DNA of 64,000 nt from Flectobacillus roseus (GTDB taxonomy: Bacteria > Bacteroidota > Bacteroidia > Cytophagales > Spirosomataceae), in NCBI RefSeq assembly GCF_030056665.1, contig NZ_JASHIG010000015.1; one strand, 5' to 3'. Below the pieces are notes generated by a model. The model made no database searches. It saw only the letters and a list, made by a program, of their open reading frames with translations, and was not told the DNA's origin. Positions within the stretch are counted from its first letter, which is position 1; each line of letters begins with the position of its first letter. Below are positions 56,001 through 63,688 of the stretch, one piece after another. A program made the position numbers and the translations under genes.

Positions 56001-56806
56001 TCCAAGCTGATAATTTACCTTCCTTACCGGGTTTACAACTTACTTATGATATTGAGAAAAAACGCTTAATTGGCACTATAGACCTAAGTAAGCTCACACA
56101 AGGAGTTGAAGGTCTTGAGATGAAAGGAGTAGCTCAGGTGCTATTTGACCCTCAAGGTTGGATTCTCACAGCAGCGGGTATTGTCAGCAATGTTCCACTG
56201 CCTGACCCAACCGTTCTAAAAGCAGGTTTATTAATTGGTAGCTACAGCCAAGCGCTCCCAGCTGAGTCTTCTAGCGTATTGTTTACCTATGTACGAGAGA
56301 AACAGCTTCCATGTAGTTTTGCACAAGGCTTTGCAGGATTTTATGTAACAGGAGAGCGTCCTATGCCACTCGATGGTCTGTCTATGGAAATCGACTTGGT
56401 TATTGCGAGTGCCTATTTTAGCGTCGATGCCTTTATGGATGCCTATTTTTATGGAAACTTATTTGGCACTGTTGATTTTGGCGCAGGCATCAGAGCCAAA
56501 GTTCATGCAGACTATGGGCTAAAGGCTATCACTTGTACAAGTCTCACAGGATCGGTCGATGCCGAAGCTGCCATTAAAATTCAGGTACAAAAATCGAAAG
56601 GGAATTTCTCAGCAAACCTAAATGCCAAACTAGGAAACTCAAATAAGATATGTCTCAAACAACAAATACCACTACTATTCGATTGTGGTTCAACCCTCTT
56701 TGATGATTGTCTTGAGAAAGGATTCTGTGTAAGTTTCTCTGGAGGAACTAGCGGAGTTAGTGCCGACCTCAGTTTAAGCCCTTGCAAAACTGAACCTTGT
56801 AAATAG
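50042..56806 (+). CDS. Giant 2254-residue TANFOR-like surface protein
   Basis: Exported protein with a signal peptide (about 1-20, ending SQAQS). The N-terminal part (about 22-155: VTMLPPYPTTISDLQTRSNQ, PEGSYRLCLRAYD) resembles TANFOR-domain proteins of Bacteroidota (from memory). A fibronectin-like domain follows (about 166-280). Carboxypeptidase-regulatory-like beta domains recur: around 402 (KGKLTYAYPEQT), 701 (TLTGKIISKYSD), 1127 (GTIVNEQNKGVGAYVKV) and 1307 (FKIAGKVILNGQPVKGAEVS). A Gly/Asn/Ser-rich linker lies at about 553-600. The C-terminal third is long beta sheet ending in a Cys-rich tail (CGSTLFDDC, CKTEPCK). I see no type IX sorting domain and no enzyme motif. It is 25 bases from the following gene. 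Confidence 0.85.
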   Translation: MKKYFFLILFLWVSILSQAQSPLKIQVTMLPPYPTTISDLQTRSNQVVILVQNLSRQSYTFVLGGELTDDNGVSLKAVPFVGQTTLTVNALQSLRLSANDFSRIFDINKIQVSGIDKNTLIRTGAIPEGSYRLCLRAYDPATLRPISDEEPLGCSNTFPIQSIEPPIILRPQNETEVMVSTPQNIQFAWTVPAQAPAGTRYIFRIKELPTGQNPNNIMRLGTPYILEQQTNVNFLNYGPSFPLLVAGRSYAFSVQAVDPTGRTSFRNQGYSEIYQFTYQIQKARDIDNAISILVPKKCGDDIKAGINIAFYLRWKPQRPTVPERYNLVITDSKQSVVVNKTLSNPYFQEDDISKIGVVNGNKYNMKVQQIDPNNNQVVAEQSCDFTFRKKDSILVVAQRHIKGKLTYAYPEQTAAYKASNASLALYLQEVIDKGGNDYRVLDEKLMSQTTTLSDGSFDFGVNDFNKVNQPTGKFFKGQPITTIFKIVSDSPYYKDYPNAVLFNTKDGDIDLGLIKTEAKGFKLKVRLQEGYKNISKKEILENRTVYLYRLKKASSSSSNTGGWQIGSGTVPNGFGGGIGNNTPGIGLGGNSYSGVRPPVEGMITRFSSAGVPSPSIDPRDVDLFAKKSSNYELIATEKTDNNGEALFENLLCKADENDVYYLWTSEMDIKDAQPFSISFSKNMNVTQSTTLTVISPFPPTATLTGKIISKYSDPNETDLAPLANTTVKAQVMYVMKNAKGVNYNISGQHQVSPDGTPSVVIRNNYSFSGQPEYADSDMIIGTGKTTNDGSFSMIINFDKMPKWGLVKKNMTIGNTSGEFPSYVTGDLYRYIRIVVESPYYCSPDDNIEIYPLESKNVGTLMSLVQSFSLEVAVKSNSDPNQASPNSALSGMDVFLLRAWKSRPAGVPQNEGMHLNTYASDNNGKGYEIISKEVTNGSGKVLLKRLIRHSGIASDVYYLAVQSNPNSGTNNTYGNLDKSDKSNFPSDYVGIIISQDNEKTNNAFGAYTFNSEYNHFQNSTTRLMSPAKPRLSYRVVRKDKATDGVASASASMVFKKLFSKETISTYSDKDGYVVFNNLQTGLESTLTISHPSYNYENQDEYTESIPALKNGVQLVQKEIPLTPKGLVAGTIVNEQNKGVGAYVKVGKGPYVETSANTGIYFTYAIPKMLSLVNVIPKDISYFEENAWVTVPDGVKVLDKITVYQRNHRVKFRVMGETQLVTLNANGKTTTKNVIQAIEKASVDILGQVFYSDKDGWVEAQFKNVSVNYLQMKVSSPAKMGYIPQTIAFTNEESREYQLYDDVILKNGFKIAGKVILNGQPVKGAEVSMTAGINGVSYTTQSEADGSFKLSYPEAASYARVVATYNPNNGKAYIGDEVYVNTQNAKNVTLNIKESDFNITTLWGFPIQIEQAQKQANGNLLVRGTISFNKTNTGNGTVQGPGGIQVNTNLDNVMVFKLFDSDMKVSFYGAEFSKVGDKTVCVSQKVNLQHSYLKMRYNDTYNTKTVPANSDYYLSIVKSGDLSSSVNGLTQIIDNSFKYPSSHLEFDENEFYFAINNNGVLNRNIPIISSLPDIPSKFNICNKQGNPIKFKFIGFDAQAQTATSTISGSKIILDVSLDCKIPNANPSAFKLNVGKIELTSDQVKAVTGQAMSFNLAGKWSVEVKNWSISPTEGGITSSNGIIKTGKIDVPFSSFMLRSNLLDISDFKVESLNVAGIAQLQTTVSGDKIYFGYDAKTGSDASGHWKLSVPSGSAGYAGRIKKEDLVKFKGFPNQDITLSMISLLDNGEDILSFSNESSNYKLFNLVNFKPNTINTGSDYFSLVGSGSLGIQRVANDQMLVVKFVKSTPAIQLSTFDLGFEAKGYVRFSSVAGTDKQTFENGRFVATGKIEEPGKLQPIKVALIHTPTETKIVPVETEFPNLPKQSIPIGGSGASDTKLRNIALTLTASPNQDWSFLTFEGDLDNYKGTQSQPNRMKFTVFGEIKASDQKIQADNLPSLPGLQLTYDIEKKRLIGTIDLSKLTQGVEGLEMKGVAQVLFDPQGWILTAAGIVSNVPLPDPTVLKAGLLIGSYSQALPAESSSVLFTYVREKQLPCSFAQGFAGFYVTGERPMPLDGLSMEIDLVIASAYFSVDAFMDAYFYGNLFGTVDFGAGIRAKVHADYGLKAITCTSLTGSVDAEAAIKIQVQKSKGNFSANLNAKLGNSNKICLKQQIPLLFDCGSTLFDDCLEKGFCVSFSGGTSGVSADLSLSPCKTEPCK

Positions 56807-56830
56807 TTAAACTTTTCAATTGCCTTTATT

Positions 56831-58855
56831 ATGAAAGTTTCTTTCAATACATATACCTCAACACTCATATTTCTGCTAATAATCAGCATGAGTGCTCCCA
56901 TTTTTTCGCAAAACTTACAAACTTATGTTGGGAAAAATGGCATTTTTATTCTTTTTGGAAAAAATATCCCCATCAATTTTAATTACCAACTCGAACGCAA
57001 AATAGCCGCTTCCACAGAATGGGAACCCGTAACTAACATCACTGTTGATCGTTCTACTCAAAGCTTACTTTTACGTTTACGACAAGCTCATCGTAAAAAT
57101 TCTTTTTACGAAGTCCCTGGTGATACAGTATTCAAAAGGTTCTCCAAACTCATGAATCGTGCCGTTATCTCTGACTCCCTTTACGAGTTCAACGCTTCGC
57201 CATTGATGCTCGAAACCGCAGGATTAGGTTATTTCGACACAGAGGTACAAGCCAACCAGACTTATCAGTATCGCCTTACAAGCAATTCGCCCAAAGTGTC
57301 AGAACAAACGTCTGCCCCTATTCGTTTTGTGGCACAAAAGCCAAAATATGAATTAGTGTTCAATAAAAGTCTACCAGAAGAAGACCTTGTGGGGCTAGAA
57401 TGGCGTATTTCAAAACGGGGTAATTTACCTTTTAGCTGGAAGGTATATCGTCAGTATTATCTCCAAACTACCATGCAGGAAATTCCTGTCATCAAGTTTT
57501 TTACGGCATCAAGAGACAGTGTAATCCTCAGAACAATCGACAGGCAAACTTCTGCAAAGCGACTTTATCGTTATATGATTATTCCTTACGACGCCTTTGG
57601 TAATGAGGGGACTCCTAGCGATACTATTTTAGTAAAAAATGTAAAACCGTATAGTGATATCCCTATTCTTCAGCACTTTACGGCTGATAGTGATAATCAA
57701 CGTAGGGGTATTTTGTTAAAATGGAGTTTTGATAAAGCCATTGCATTAAAAGACCTCCAACTCTACCGAAGCAAAAGTTTTGAAGGGCCATATCAAGCCA
57801 TTGCCACTTTACAACCAGCAGACACAACATATTTGGACAGCAAGGTTGAGCCAATCGAAACCTATTTCTATTACCTCCAAATGAATTCTCTTTATAACCA
57901 AGGGTACCCTTCGGTAAAAGTTGCGGGTATGTTAGAGGGCATCGAGCAAGCTGTATTACCTCCTAAAAACCTAACCATTAAGCAACAAGGTACTACAGTG
58001 ACGCTCTCGTGGACTCGCTCAGAGCGCAATACACGCGGCTATTATGTATATCGAGGCGAAGGCTATAAAGGCAAGCAAGTTCAAGTGTCAGACCTTGTTT
58101 ACAGTAAAGATTCTTTAGTTTCTTATACGGACAATATCCAAAATCTTGATTCCACACAAGTTTATTCTTACTCTGTAGTGTCTTTCAATACTAGCTACAA
58201 TACAAGTCCAAACTCTAACTCAGTTTATACAGTACCTTCAGCGGCCTTGTCATTACCAACTCCTATTGGACTAGCAGCCTACCGACAGTCAAACAACAAA
58301 GTATTGGTTATTTGGAAAGACATGACTGTTATTAGCCCTTATGTGACAGGATATGAATTATATCGACGAGAAGTAGAAGTAAATCCGACAAGCAATAAAG
58401 CGCTAGATGATTACAAAATCATCTTTCAAAATTCAGTGGCAAATATCCAAAACTCATTTATTGATTCGCTCGGCATAGCAGGCAAAAGTTATGAATATGC
58501 TGTAAAATCCGTTGGTCATTACAATTTTCAAAGCGCCTTAAGTGCACCCACCACCATTTTACTAAATAAAGTATTACCACCTCCCCCTGCAGGGCTAAAA
58601 GTAATTACTGATAATCAATCTATTATTGTAGAATGGGACAAACCAGCGCTCAAAAATCTCAAAAATTATAAGGTATACAGGTTCGATTCTCAGAGCAGAA
58701 CACCCCTATTAGTTCAAACTTTACCCGTAGGTATAAACACTTACAAAGATGCTGGATTACCTAAGGGAAAAGACTACTTCTATAAAGTTTCGGTAGTTGA
58801 TTCACAAAACCAAGAAAGCATTCTTAGCGACGAAGTTGGAATAAGTTGGCAGTAG
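56831..58855 (+). CDS. Secreted fibronectin type III-like multi-domain protein
   Basis: Exported protein of 674 residues. Signal peptide about 1-27 (ending APIFSQ). It is built of about five fibronectin-like beta domains, visible as repeated pieces such as GLEWRISKRGNLPFSWKVYRQ, ILLKWSFDKAIALKDLQLYRS, VTLSWTRSERNTRGYYVYRGE, VLVIWKDMTV...YELYRRE and IIVEWDKPALKNLKNYKVYRF; each has the tryptophan-aromatic pattern of such domains. The last domain reaches the C-terminus; no sorting domain is seen. The start lies 25 bases after the giant gene, so both are probably one message and may form a complex outside the cell. Confidence 0.84.
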   Translation: MKVSFNTYTSTLIFLLIISMSAPIFSQNLQTYVGKNGIFILFGKNIPINFNYQLERKIAASTEWEPVTNITVDRSTQSLLLRLRQAHRKNSFYEVPGDTVFKRFSKLMNRAVISDSLYEFNASPLMLETAGLGYFDTEVQANQTYQYRLTSNSPKVSEQTSAPIRFVAQKPKYELVFNKSLPEEDLVGLEWRISKRGNLPFSWKVYRQYYLQTTMQEIPVIKFFTASRDSVILRTIDRQTSAKRLYRYMIIPYDAFGNEGTPSDTILVKNVKPYSDIPILQHFTADSDNQRRGILLKWSFDKAIALKDLQLYRSKSFEGPYQAIATLQPADTTYLDSKVEPIETYFYYLQMNSLYNQGYPSVKVAGMLEGIEQAVLPPKNLTIKQQGTTVTLSWTRSERNTRGYYVYRGEGYKGKQVQVSDLVYSKDSLVSYTDNIQNLDSTQVYSYSVVSFNTSYNTSPNSNSVYTVPSAALSLPTPIGLAAYRQSNNKVLVIWKDMTVISPYVTGYELYRREVEVNPTSNKALDDYKIIFQNSVANIQNSFIDSLGIAGKSYEYAVKSVGHYNFQSALSAPTTILLNKVLPPPPAGLKVITDNQSIIVEWDKPALKNLKNYKVYRFDSQSRTPLLVQTLPVGINTYKDAGLPKGKDYFYKVSVVDSQNQESILSDEVGISWQ

Positions 58856-58990
58856 CTAATCAGGGCTTATCGTAAATATGAAGAAAAAATAATTATAAAC
58901 AATTGAATAATAATACATTAAAAATCATTTAGATAAAAAAAATACCATTTTTATTTGAAGGTCAATAGCACTTTTCTAAGAAAAACTCCG

Positions 58991-58998
58991 TACCTTTG
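58991..58998 (+). promoter_or_regulatory. -7 element upstream of typA
   Basis: TACCTTTG, an exact match to the consensus, 95 bases before the typA ATG. The same eight bases precede the HU gene. The -33 part is not at ideal spacing. Confidence 0.5.
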
Positions 58999-59092
58999 CA
59001 CCCTCATTCAAGAGCTACGTTAAGAGTTATTCGTGTTACAAAAGCAAAATGGCGATTAACGATTAGTAAATAACAGATAACATTCATCGAAG

Positions 59093-60907
59093 ATGCAAAG
59101 CATTCGTAACATTGCAATTATAGCGCACGTTGACCACGGTAAAACGACCCTTGTTGACAAAATCATCCACGCATCGAAATTATTTCGTGATAACCAAGAA
59201 TTCGGAGATTTGATTCTTGATAACAATGACTTGGAACGTGAACGTGGTATCACAATTGTATCTAAAAACGTATCAGTTCGCTACAAAGGCGTAAAAATTA
59301 ATATCATTGATACTCCTGGTCACTCCGACTTTGGAGGCGAAGTGGAACGTGTATTGAAATTGGCTGACGGTGTTTGCCTTTTGGTGGATGCTTTCGAAGG
59401 TCCAATGCCTCAAACTCGTTTCGTATTAGGAAAAGCAATTGACTTAGGTCTTAAGCCAATCGTAATTATCAACAAAGTTGATAAAGAAAACTGTCGCCCT
59501 GACGAAGTACACGAGCAAGTATTTGACTTGATGTTCAACTTAGGTGCAACAGAAGATCAATTAGACTTCCAAACACTTTACGGTTCATCTAAACAAGGAT
59601 GGATGAGTACTGACTGGAAACGCAAAACTGAAGATATTACTGAATTATTAGATGTAATCATCGACAACATTCCTGCGGCTCCAATCAATGAAGGTCCTGC
59701 TCAAATGCAAATCACTTCATTAGACTACTCTTCATTCGTAGGTCGTATCGCTATTGGTCGTGTTCACCGTGGTACTTTCAAAGAAGGACAACAAGTTGCT
59801 TTGATGAAATCTGACGGTACTGTGAAGAAAATGAAAATCAAAGAACTTCAAACATTTGAAGGTCTTGGTAGAGCAAAAGCTGAGGAAGTTTCTTCTGGCG
59901 AAATTTGTGCAATGATGGGTATCGATGACTTCGAAATTGGTGATACTATTTCGGATGTTGAAGTGCAAGAGGCATTGCCACGTATTTCGATTGATGAGCC
60001 AACAATGAACATGTTGTTTACAATCAACAACTCTCCATTCTTTGGTAAAGAAGGTAAATTTGTAACTTCTCGTCACTTACGTGATCGTCTGTACAAAGAA
60101 ACCGAGAAAAATTTGGCTTTGAAAGTTGTTGCAACTGATTCTGAAGATAAATTCTTAGTATTTGGTCGTGGTATCCTTCACTTGTCTGTATTAATCGAAA
60201 CGATGCGTCGTGAAGGTTATGAATTACAAGTAGGACAACCTCAAGTAATTTTCAAAGAAGGTGAAAATGGTGAGCGTTTGGAACCAATCGAAACATTGGT
60301 AGTAGACGTTCCAGATGAGTCTGCTGGTAAAGTAATCGAATTGGCTACACAAGGAAAAGGTGAGTTGTTGATTATGGAACCAAAAGGTGACTTACAACAC
60401 TTAGAATTCAACATTCCTTCACGTGGTTTGATTGGTATGCGTTCAAAAGTATTGACTGCTACTTTTGGTGAAGCTATCATGGCACACCGTTTCAAAGCGT
60501 ATGAGCCTTACAAAGGGCCAATTCCTGGACGTATCAACGGATCTTTGATTTCGATGAACTCAGGTTCGGTTACCGCTTATGCAGTAGATAAATTACAAGA
60601 CAGAGGGGTATTCTTTATCGATCCAGGTGAGGAGGTTTATGCAGGTATGGTAGTTGGAGAGCATAACCGTCAAAATGACATTGAAGTAAACCTTCAAAAT
60701 GCTAAACAATTAACGAACATGCGTGCTTCTGGTACGGATACTAACGTTAAAATTGCTCCGAAAATCCAATTCTCATTGGAAGAGTCAATGGAATATATCC
60801 AGAAAGATGAGTACTTAGAAGTAACTCCTCAATCGATTCGTATGCGTAAAATCTATTTAGATCCAAGTGTACGTAAGCGTATGGAACAAAAAATGGAAAT
60901 GGCTTAG
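59093..60907 (+). CDS. typA: Ribosome-associated GTPase TypA/BipA
   Basis: Translational GTPase of 604 residues, the normal length, that assists 50S assembly and stress growth. G1 AHVDHGKTT (10-18), switch II DTPGHSDFGGEVERV, G4 NKVDKENC and G5 in the 150s are clear. Domains: GTPase (about 1-195), EF-Tu-like beta barrel (about 200-290), EF-G-like domain III and V (about 300-480), and the BipA-specific C-terminal domain (GRINGSLISMNSGSVTAYA, RMRKIYLDPSVRKRMEQ). Alone in its unit with a TACCTTTG element upstream and a hairpin after it. Confidence 0.96.
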   Translation: MQSIRNIAIIAHVDHGKTTLVDKIIHASKLFRDNQEFGDLILDNNDLERERGITIVSKNVSVRYKGVKINIIDTPGHSDFGGEVERVLKLADGVCLLVDAFEGPMPQTRFVLGKAIDLGLKPIVIINKVDKENCRPDEVHEQVFDLMFNLGATEDQLDFQTLYGSSKQGWMSTDWKRKTEDITELLDVIIDNIPAAPINEGPAQMQITSLDYSSFVGRIAIGRVHRGTFKEGQQVALMKSDGTVKKMKIKELQTFEGLGRAKAEEVSSGEICAMMGIDDFEIGDTISDVEVQEALPRISIDEPTMNMLFTINNSPFFGKEGKFVTSRHLRDRLYKETEKNLALKVVATDSEDKFLVFGRGILHLSVLIETMRREGYELQVGQPQVIFKEGENGERLEPIETLVVDVPDESAGKVIELATQGKGELLIMEPKGDLQHLEFNIPSRGLIGMRSKVLTATFGEAIMAHRFKAYEPYKGPIPGRINGSLISMNSGSVTAYAVDKLQDRGVFFIDPGEEVYAGMVVGEHNRQNDIEVNLQNAKQLTNMRASGTDTNVKIAPKIQFSLEESMEYIQKDEYLEVTPQSIRMRKIYLDPSVRKRMEQKMEMA

Positions 60908-60920
60908 TCATAAAAAACAA

Positions 60921-60952
60921 AACCCCTCTGATTCAAGTCGGAGGGGTTGTCC
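60921..60952. terminator. Terminator after typA, bidirectional
   Basis: Arms AACCCCTC (60921-60928) and GAGGGGTT (60941-60948), extended inward with a wobble pair, loop six bases. T-rich on both sides in their own directions. It also covers the stop codon of the small minus-strand frame that follows. Confidence 0.8.
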
Positions 60953-61169
60953 TTTTACCACTAATTGCTTTATAATTTCTATCTATATAGACAGCACTTT
61001 TTATGAAAGGGTTGTATGAGTAGTCAGATTTTTTTAATATTTTTTCAAAAAAATCTATTTCTTCCTGATAATCAAAGCAATAAAAAAACTCCCAGAAAAA
61101 TTCCGAGAGCTTTCTAAATTCTCCATAAGCTTTGATAATTTCTTTATTAGTTTCTTGTGTACTTTCCAA
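60933..61169 (-). CDS. Small hypothetical protein
   Basis: Possible protein of 78 residues, acidic and aromatic-rich (EFFWEFFYCFDYQEEIDFFEK), with mostly helical character. It matches no family I know. The stop codon is within the hairpin shared with typA, as also seen for the lipoprotein at 6107. The composition is protein-like rather than a shadow, but there is no clear promoter and no context. It could be a remnant of a longer gene. Confidence 0.35.
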   Translation of the reverse strand: MESTQETNKEIIKAYGEFRKLSEFFWEFFYCFDYQEEIDFFEKILKKSDYSYNPFIKSAVYIDRNYKAISGKRTTPPT

Positions 61170-61408
61170 TCAATTATTAGACTGCTTGCATTCTAATTTT
61201 GACCAAGTATTTTCCACTCTTTATTATTCCTTTCTTACTGTGTTGAATAGCAGAAAGACCTTATCATTAGTCATGTAAATAACCTTTCATTTTATATATT
61301 GGATTTCGGAAGTGTAACCAACTTTTTGGAATCTCATTTTACAAGCAATCAGGTATTTTTCAATATTTCCGAAATCAGAAATCCTCAATCAGCAATAGTT
61401 TAAAATTC

Positions 61409-61480
61409 TTCCCTATTCCCTATTCCCTATTCCCTATTCCCTATTCCCTATTCCCTATTCCCTATTCCCTATTCCCTATT
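61409..61480. repeat. Tandem heptanucleotide array, (TTCCCTA)10
   Basis: Ten perfect copies of TTCCCTA (61409-61478) followed by two further T bases of an eleventh unit. No interruption or variant copy is present. Such perfect short arrays change length by replication slippage. It lies outside coding sequence, between typA and the barrel gene, near the 3' end of the latter. Confidence 0.95.
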
Positions 61481-61527
61481 AAAGACATGATTCACGGTAA
61501 AAAGGTTGTAACAACTTAAAAATAAAA

Positions 61528-61553
61528 AGCCCCTGATTTTTCAATCAGAGGCC
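61528..61553 (-). terminator. Terminator of the barrel protein with fibronectin-like domains
   Basis: On the minus strand GGCCTCTGATT pairs with AATCAGGGG-type sequence around a short A-rich loop and is followed by CTTTTTATTTTT. It lies about 20 bases past the stop. Confidence 0.82.
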
Positions 61554-61573
61554 TTAATAATGATCGTTAGAAA

Positions 61574-63316
61574 CTATTTTCTTTTTGGAGAATCAGGAAT
61601 AATTCTGATATCATTTGGTTTCTTAGGGTCAATATAGAATTTGTATTTTGCAACTTGTCCAGTTGGCTTACAATCACCAGCACTCAAACGTTGAACTTCG
61701 TATTCATAAACCGCTGGCGATTTAGGAAGAGGAAGATCTTCTGGCCATTTGATATTTGGGTTTGTAGCTACGTTTTCGTAATTAACTACTGTACTGTATT
61801 TTTTCACACCTGTAACAGTTCCTGCACTTGCTTTTTTACGTCTTGGAATAAGCTTTTTGGCAGGAGCAGCAGTTACTGTAGCAGGAGTTGCCGCTTTAGC
61901 AATCTTACGAGGCTTACGCACTGGCTTACCTGTTCCAAAGTATTTAGTAGCAGTTGAACCACCGAAGATTTTAAAGATATACTGATCTTCAGTTTTTGCA
62001 ACAGGAGCGATTGGCGCTGGTTTTGCTTTGTAACCGAAACTAGCTGCATTTGCTTCAGACAAACATTTACCTTGTACACTTGATTGAATAGTGTAGTAAT
62101 AGAAGCTACACTCATCACCATTTACAAGCGAAACATTATTAGGTAAGTTTAATGTAGTAGACTTGGTAGTTTGCTGATATACAGGAATACCCGAACCATC
62201 AGCTTTATACAACTTAAAAATATACTCTTCGTTTTCAGGAGTACCAGAAGTACTTTTCCAACGGAAAGTAGGCTTTTCCGTTGAACCATAATCGTACATT
62301 CTTCCACTTTCAGACTCAAGTGTTGGCACTGCGCAAACTACTGGAGCTGGAGGAGGAGGCAACAATTCATAAACTGTTTGAGCACTACAAGCACCAAATG
62401 TGTGTGCCAATGCCAAACCAAAGTTACAACCACCATGTGTTCTTGTATCTTCTTTTGTCAACAAGATATTAGAACCAGGTGTTACGTCTTGTCCTACTGT
62501 AGTAAATGGAGTCTTTGTTACAAAACCAACAGCATTCAAGCCTAGTGACCAGTTTTTAGACAAGTTGTACAACAAGTCTACGCTAAGAACACCACCTAGT
62601 TGATTTTTAGAAGCCGAAGGGTTCAAGCGGAAAATTACTTGATCTGCTCCTAAGTTACCAGGAATTGTAGCACCAAAACGAGGAGCTGAGGTATTCATCA
62701 AACCACCTTTTGCATCGATATCTAGAGAGAATTTCGAGCCTAATGGAAGGGATACAGCAGGTCCAATCATCAACAAGAAATCTTCATAGCTACCCACATT
62801 ATCATATTTTAATGAGCTTGTAGGAATACCTCTTGTTGCTGCATTACGAGCAATCAAACCTTGTGGTCCTTTGTAGTCATCGCTAACACCAAAATTTTGA
62901 TAACCACCAAGGATACCCAAACCAACCTTGCCCCAGAAGTGATTAACTGTTAAATAGTTATAAACACCTGATTTAAGGAACATGGTAATATCTTCACCTT
63001 CTTTACAGAACGGAGTTGCAACACCAATACGATCAGTAATTTTCCAATATTGCTTTGGTTTTGTAGAAAGAACTACATTACTGTTTTTATAAAAAGCAGT
63101 ATCAAGATGATAACCCTCTGCTACTGATTTTACAATTTTACCGTTAGAGTAAGTAGTAGTTGTAATTCCACTTTCTGTCACTGAACTAACAATCGACGGC
63201 TTGCTTTCGGTCTGTGCAGTTGCTACTTGACTAGCTAAAAGGCATGAAATAACCCCCATAGATAGTCGCTTAGAAACATTGACAGCGAAACTGGATGTTG
63301 AAAAACTTTGTTTCAT
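61574..63316 (-). CDS. Outer-membrane barrel protein with fibronectin-like and basic linker regions
   Basis: Exported protein of 580 residues. Signal peptide (about 1-35, ending SQVATAQ). An outer-membrane barrel-like part (about 75-320) has strands such as VGLGILGGYQNFGVS and LGLNAVGFVTKTPF. A proline linker (ELLPPPPAPVV) leads to a beta domain (about 335-430: PTFRWKSTSGTPENEEYIFKLYKADG) similar in style to the N-terminal domains of the giant protein. A basic Ala/Pro/Lys/Arg linker follows (PAKKLIPRRKKASAGT) and a last beta domain (about 515-575, ending SPKRK). No named family is recognised. The linker's charge is unusual for a surface protein. Confidence 0.76.
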   Translation of the reverse strand: MKQSFSTSSFAVNVSKRLSMGVISCLLASQVATAQTESKPSIVSSVTESGITTTTYSNGKIVKSVAEGYHLDTAFYKNSNVVLSTKPKQYWKITDRIGVATPFCKEGEDITMFLKSGVYNYLTVNHFWGKVGLGILGGYQNFGVSDDYKGPQGLIARNAATRGIPTSSLKYDNVGSYEDFLLMIGPAVSLPLGSKFSLDIDAKGGLMNTSAPRFGATIPGNLGADQVIFRLNPSASKNQLGGVLSVDLLYNLSKNWSLGLNAVGFVTKTPFTTVGQDVTPGSNILLTKEDTRTHGGCNFGLALAHTFGACSAQTVYELLPPPPAPVVCAVPTLESESGRMYDYGSTEKPTFRWKSTSGTPENEEYIFKLYKADGSGIPVYQQTTKSTTLNLPNNVSLVNGDECSFYYYTIQSSVQGKCLSEANAASFGYKAKPAPIAPVAKTEDQYIFKIFGGSTATKYFGTGKPVRKPRKIAKAATPATVTAAPAKKLIPRRKKASAGTVTGVKKYSTVVNYENVATNPNIKWPEDLPLPKSPAVYEYEVQRLSAGDCKPTGQVAKYKFYIDPKKPNDIRIIPDSPKRK

Positions 63317-63688
63317 AACTGCTTGTTTTATAATTATTAATATAGGATTTACTGGTAATGCTTTAGTTTCGACAAAAATATAGCCAAAAAGTCACTAACA
63401 GAAACAATATAAAGTAAAAAAGTCATATTGCCAAATTGCTAAACATTGGATTATCAAACCTTCTGCTAGAGTTTTTTGACAAGAATCCTGTAAATTTGCA
63501 CAATTGAAATTTTACAAGCAAAGATACGTCTCATTATTTAATATTGAATACCGCTTAATAAACGGTATTTAAGAAGAATTTCTTACTCGTATAATTAATC
63601 ATTTGTTATACAATGATTTAATTTTTACTTTTTCGTCAATTCTTGTTCTCAATTTTGAAATAAGTACCATTCGTTAGATAGAACTACC
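63317..63688. other. Divergent region between barrel gene and panB
   Basis: 372 bases without a gene. On the minus side, TATTTTTG (plus CAAAAATA at 63373-63380) is a candidate -7 element of the barrel gene; TATCTTTG (plus CAAAGATA 63519-63526) is a second one farther out. On the plus side TAAATTTG (63491-63498) could serve panB. A small hairpin, AATACCG/CGGTATT, lies near 63549-63571. Confidence 0.45.

Larger units (their letters stand above)
61170..61573. other. Gene-poor region with heptanucleotide repeat array
   Basis: About 400 bases without a convincing gene. It contains the TTCCCTA array at 61409-61480 and the terminator of the barrel protein at its right end. The rest is AT-rich; no promoter was recognised with confidence. 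Confidence 0.5.

Noticed and set aside
58856..59092. Promoter with complete -33 element for typA
   Set aside because: TACCTTTG is present, but the nearest TTG is 33 bases away, so only the -7 element is reported.
61409..61480. Possible CRISPR-like array
   Set aside because: The repeat unit is seven bases with no spacers and no cas genes are present; it is a simple tandem repeat.
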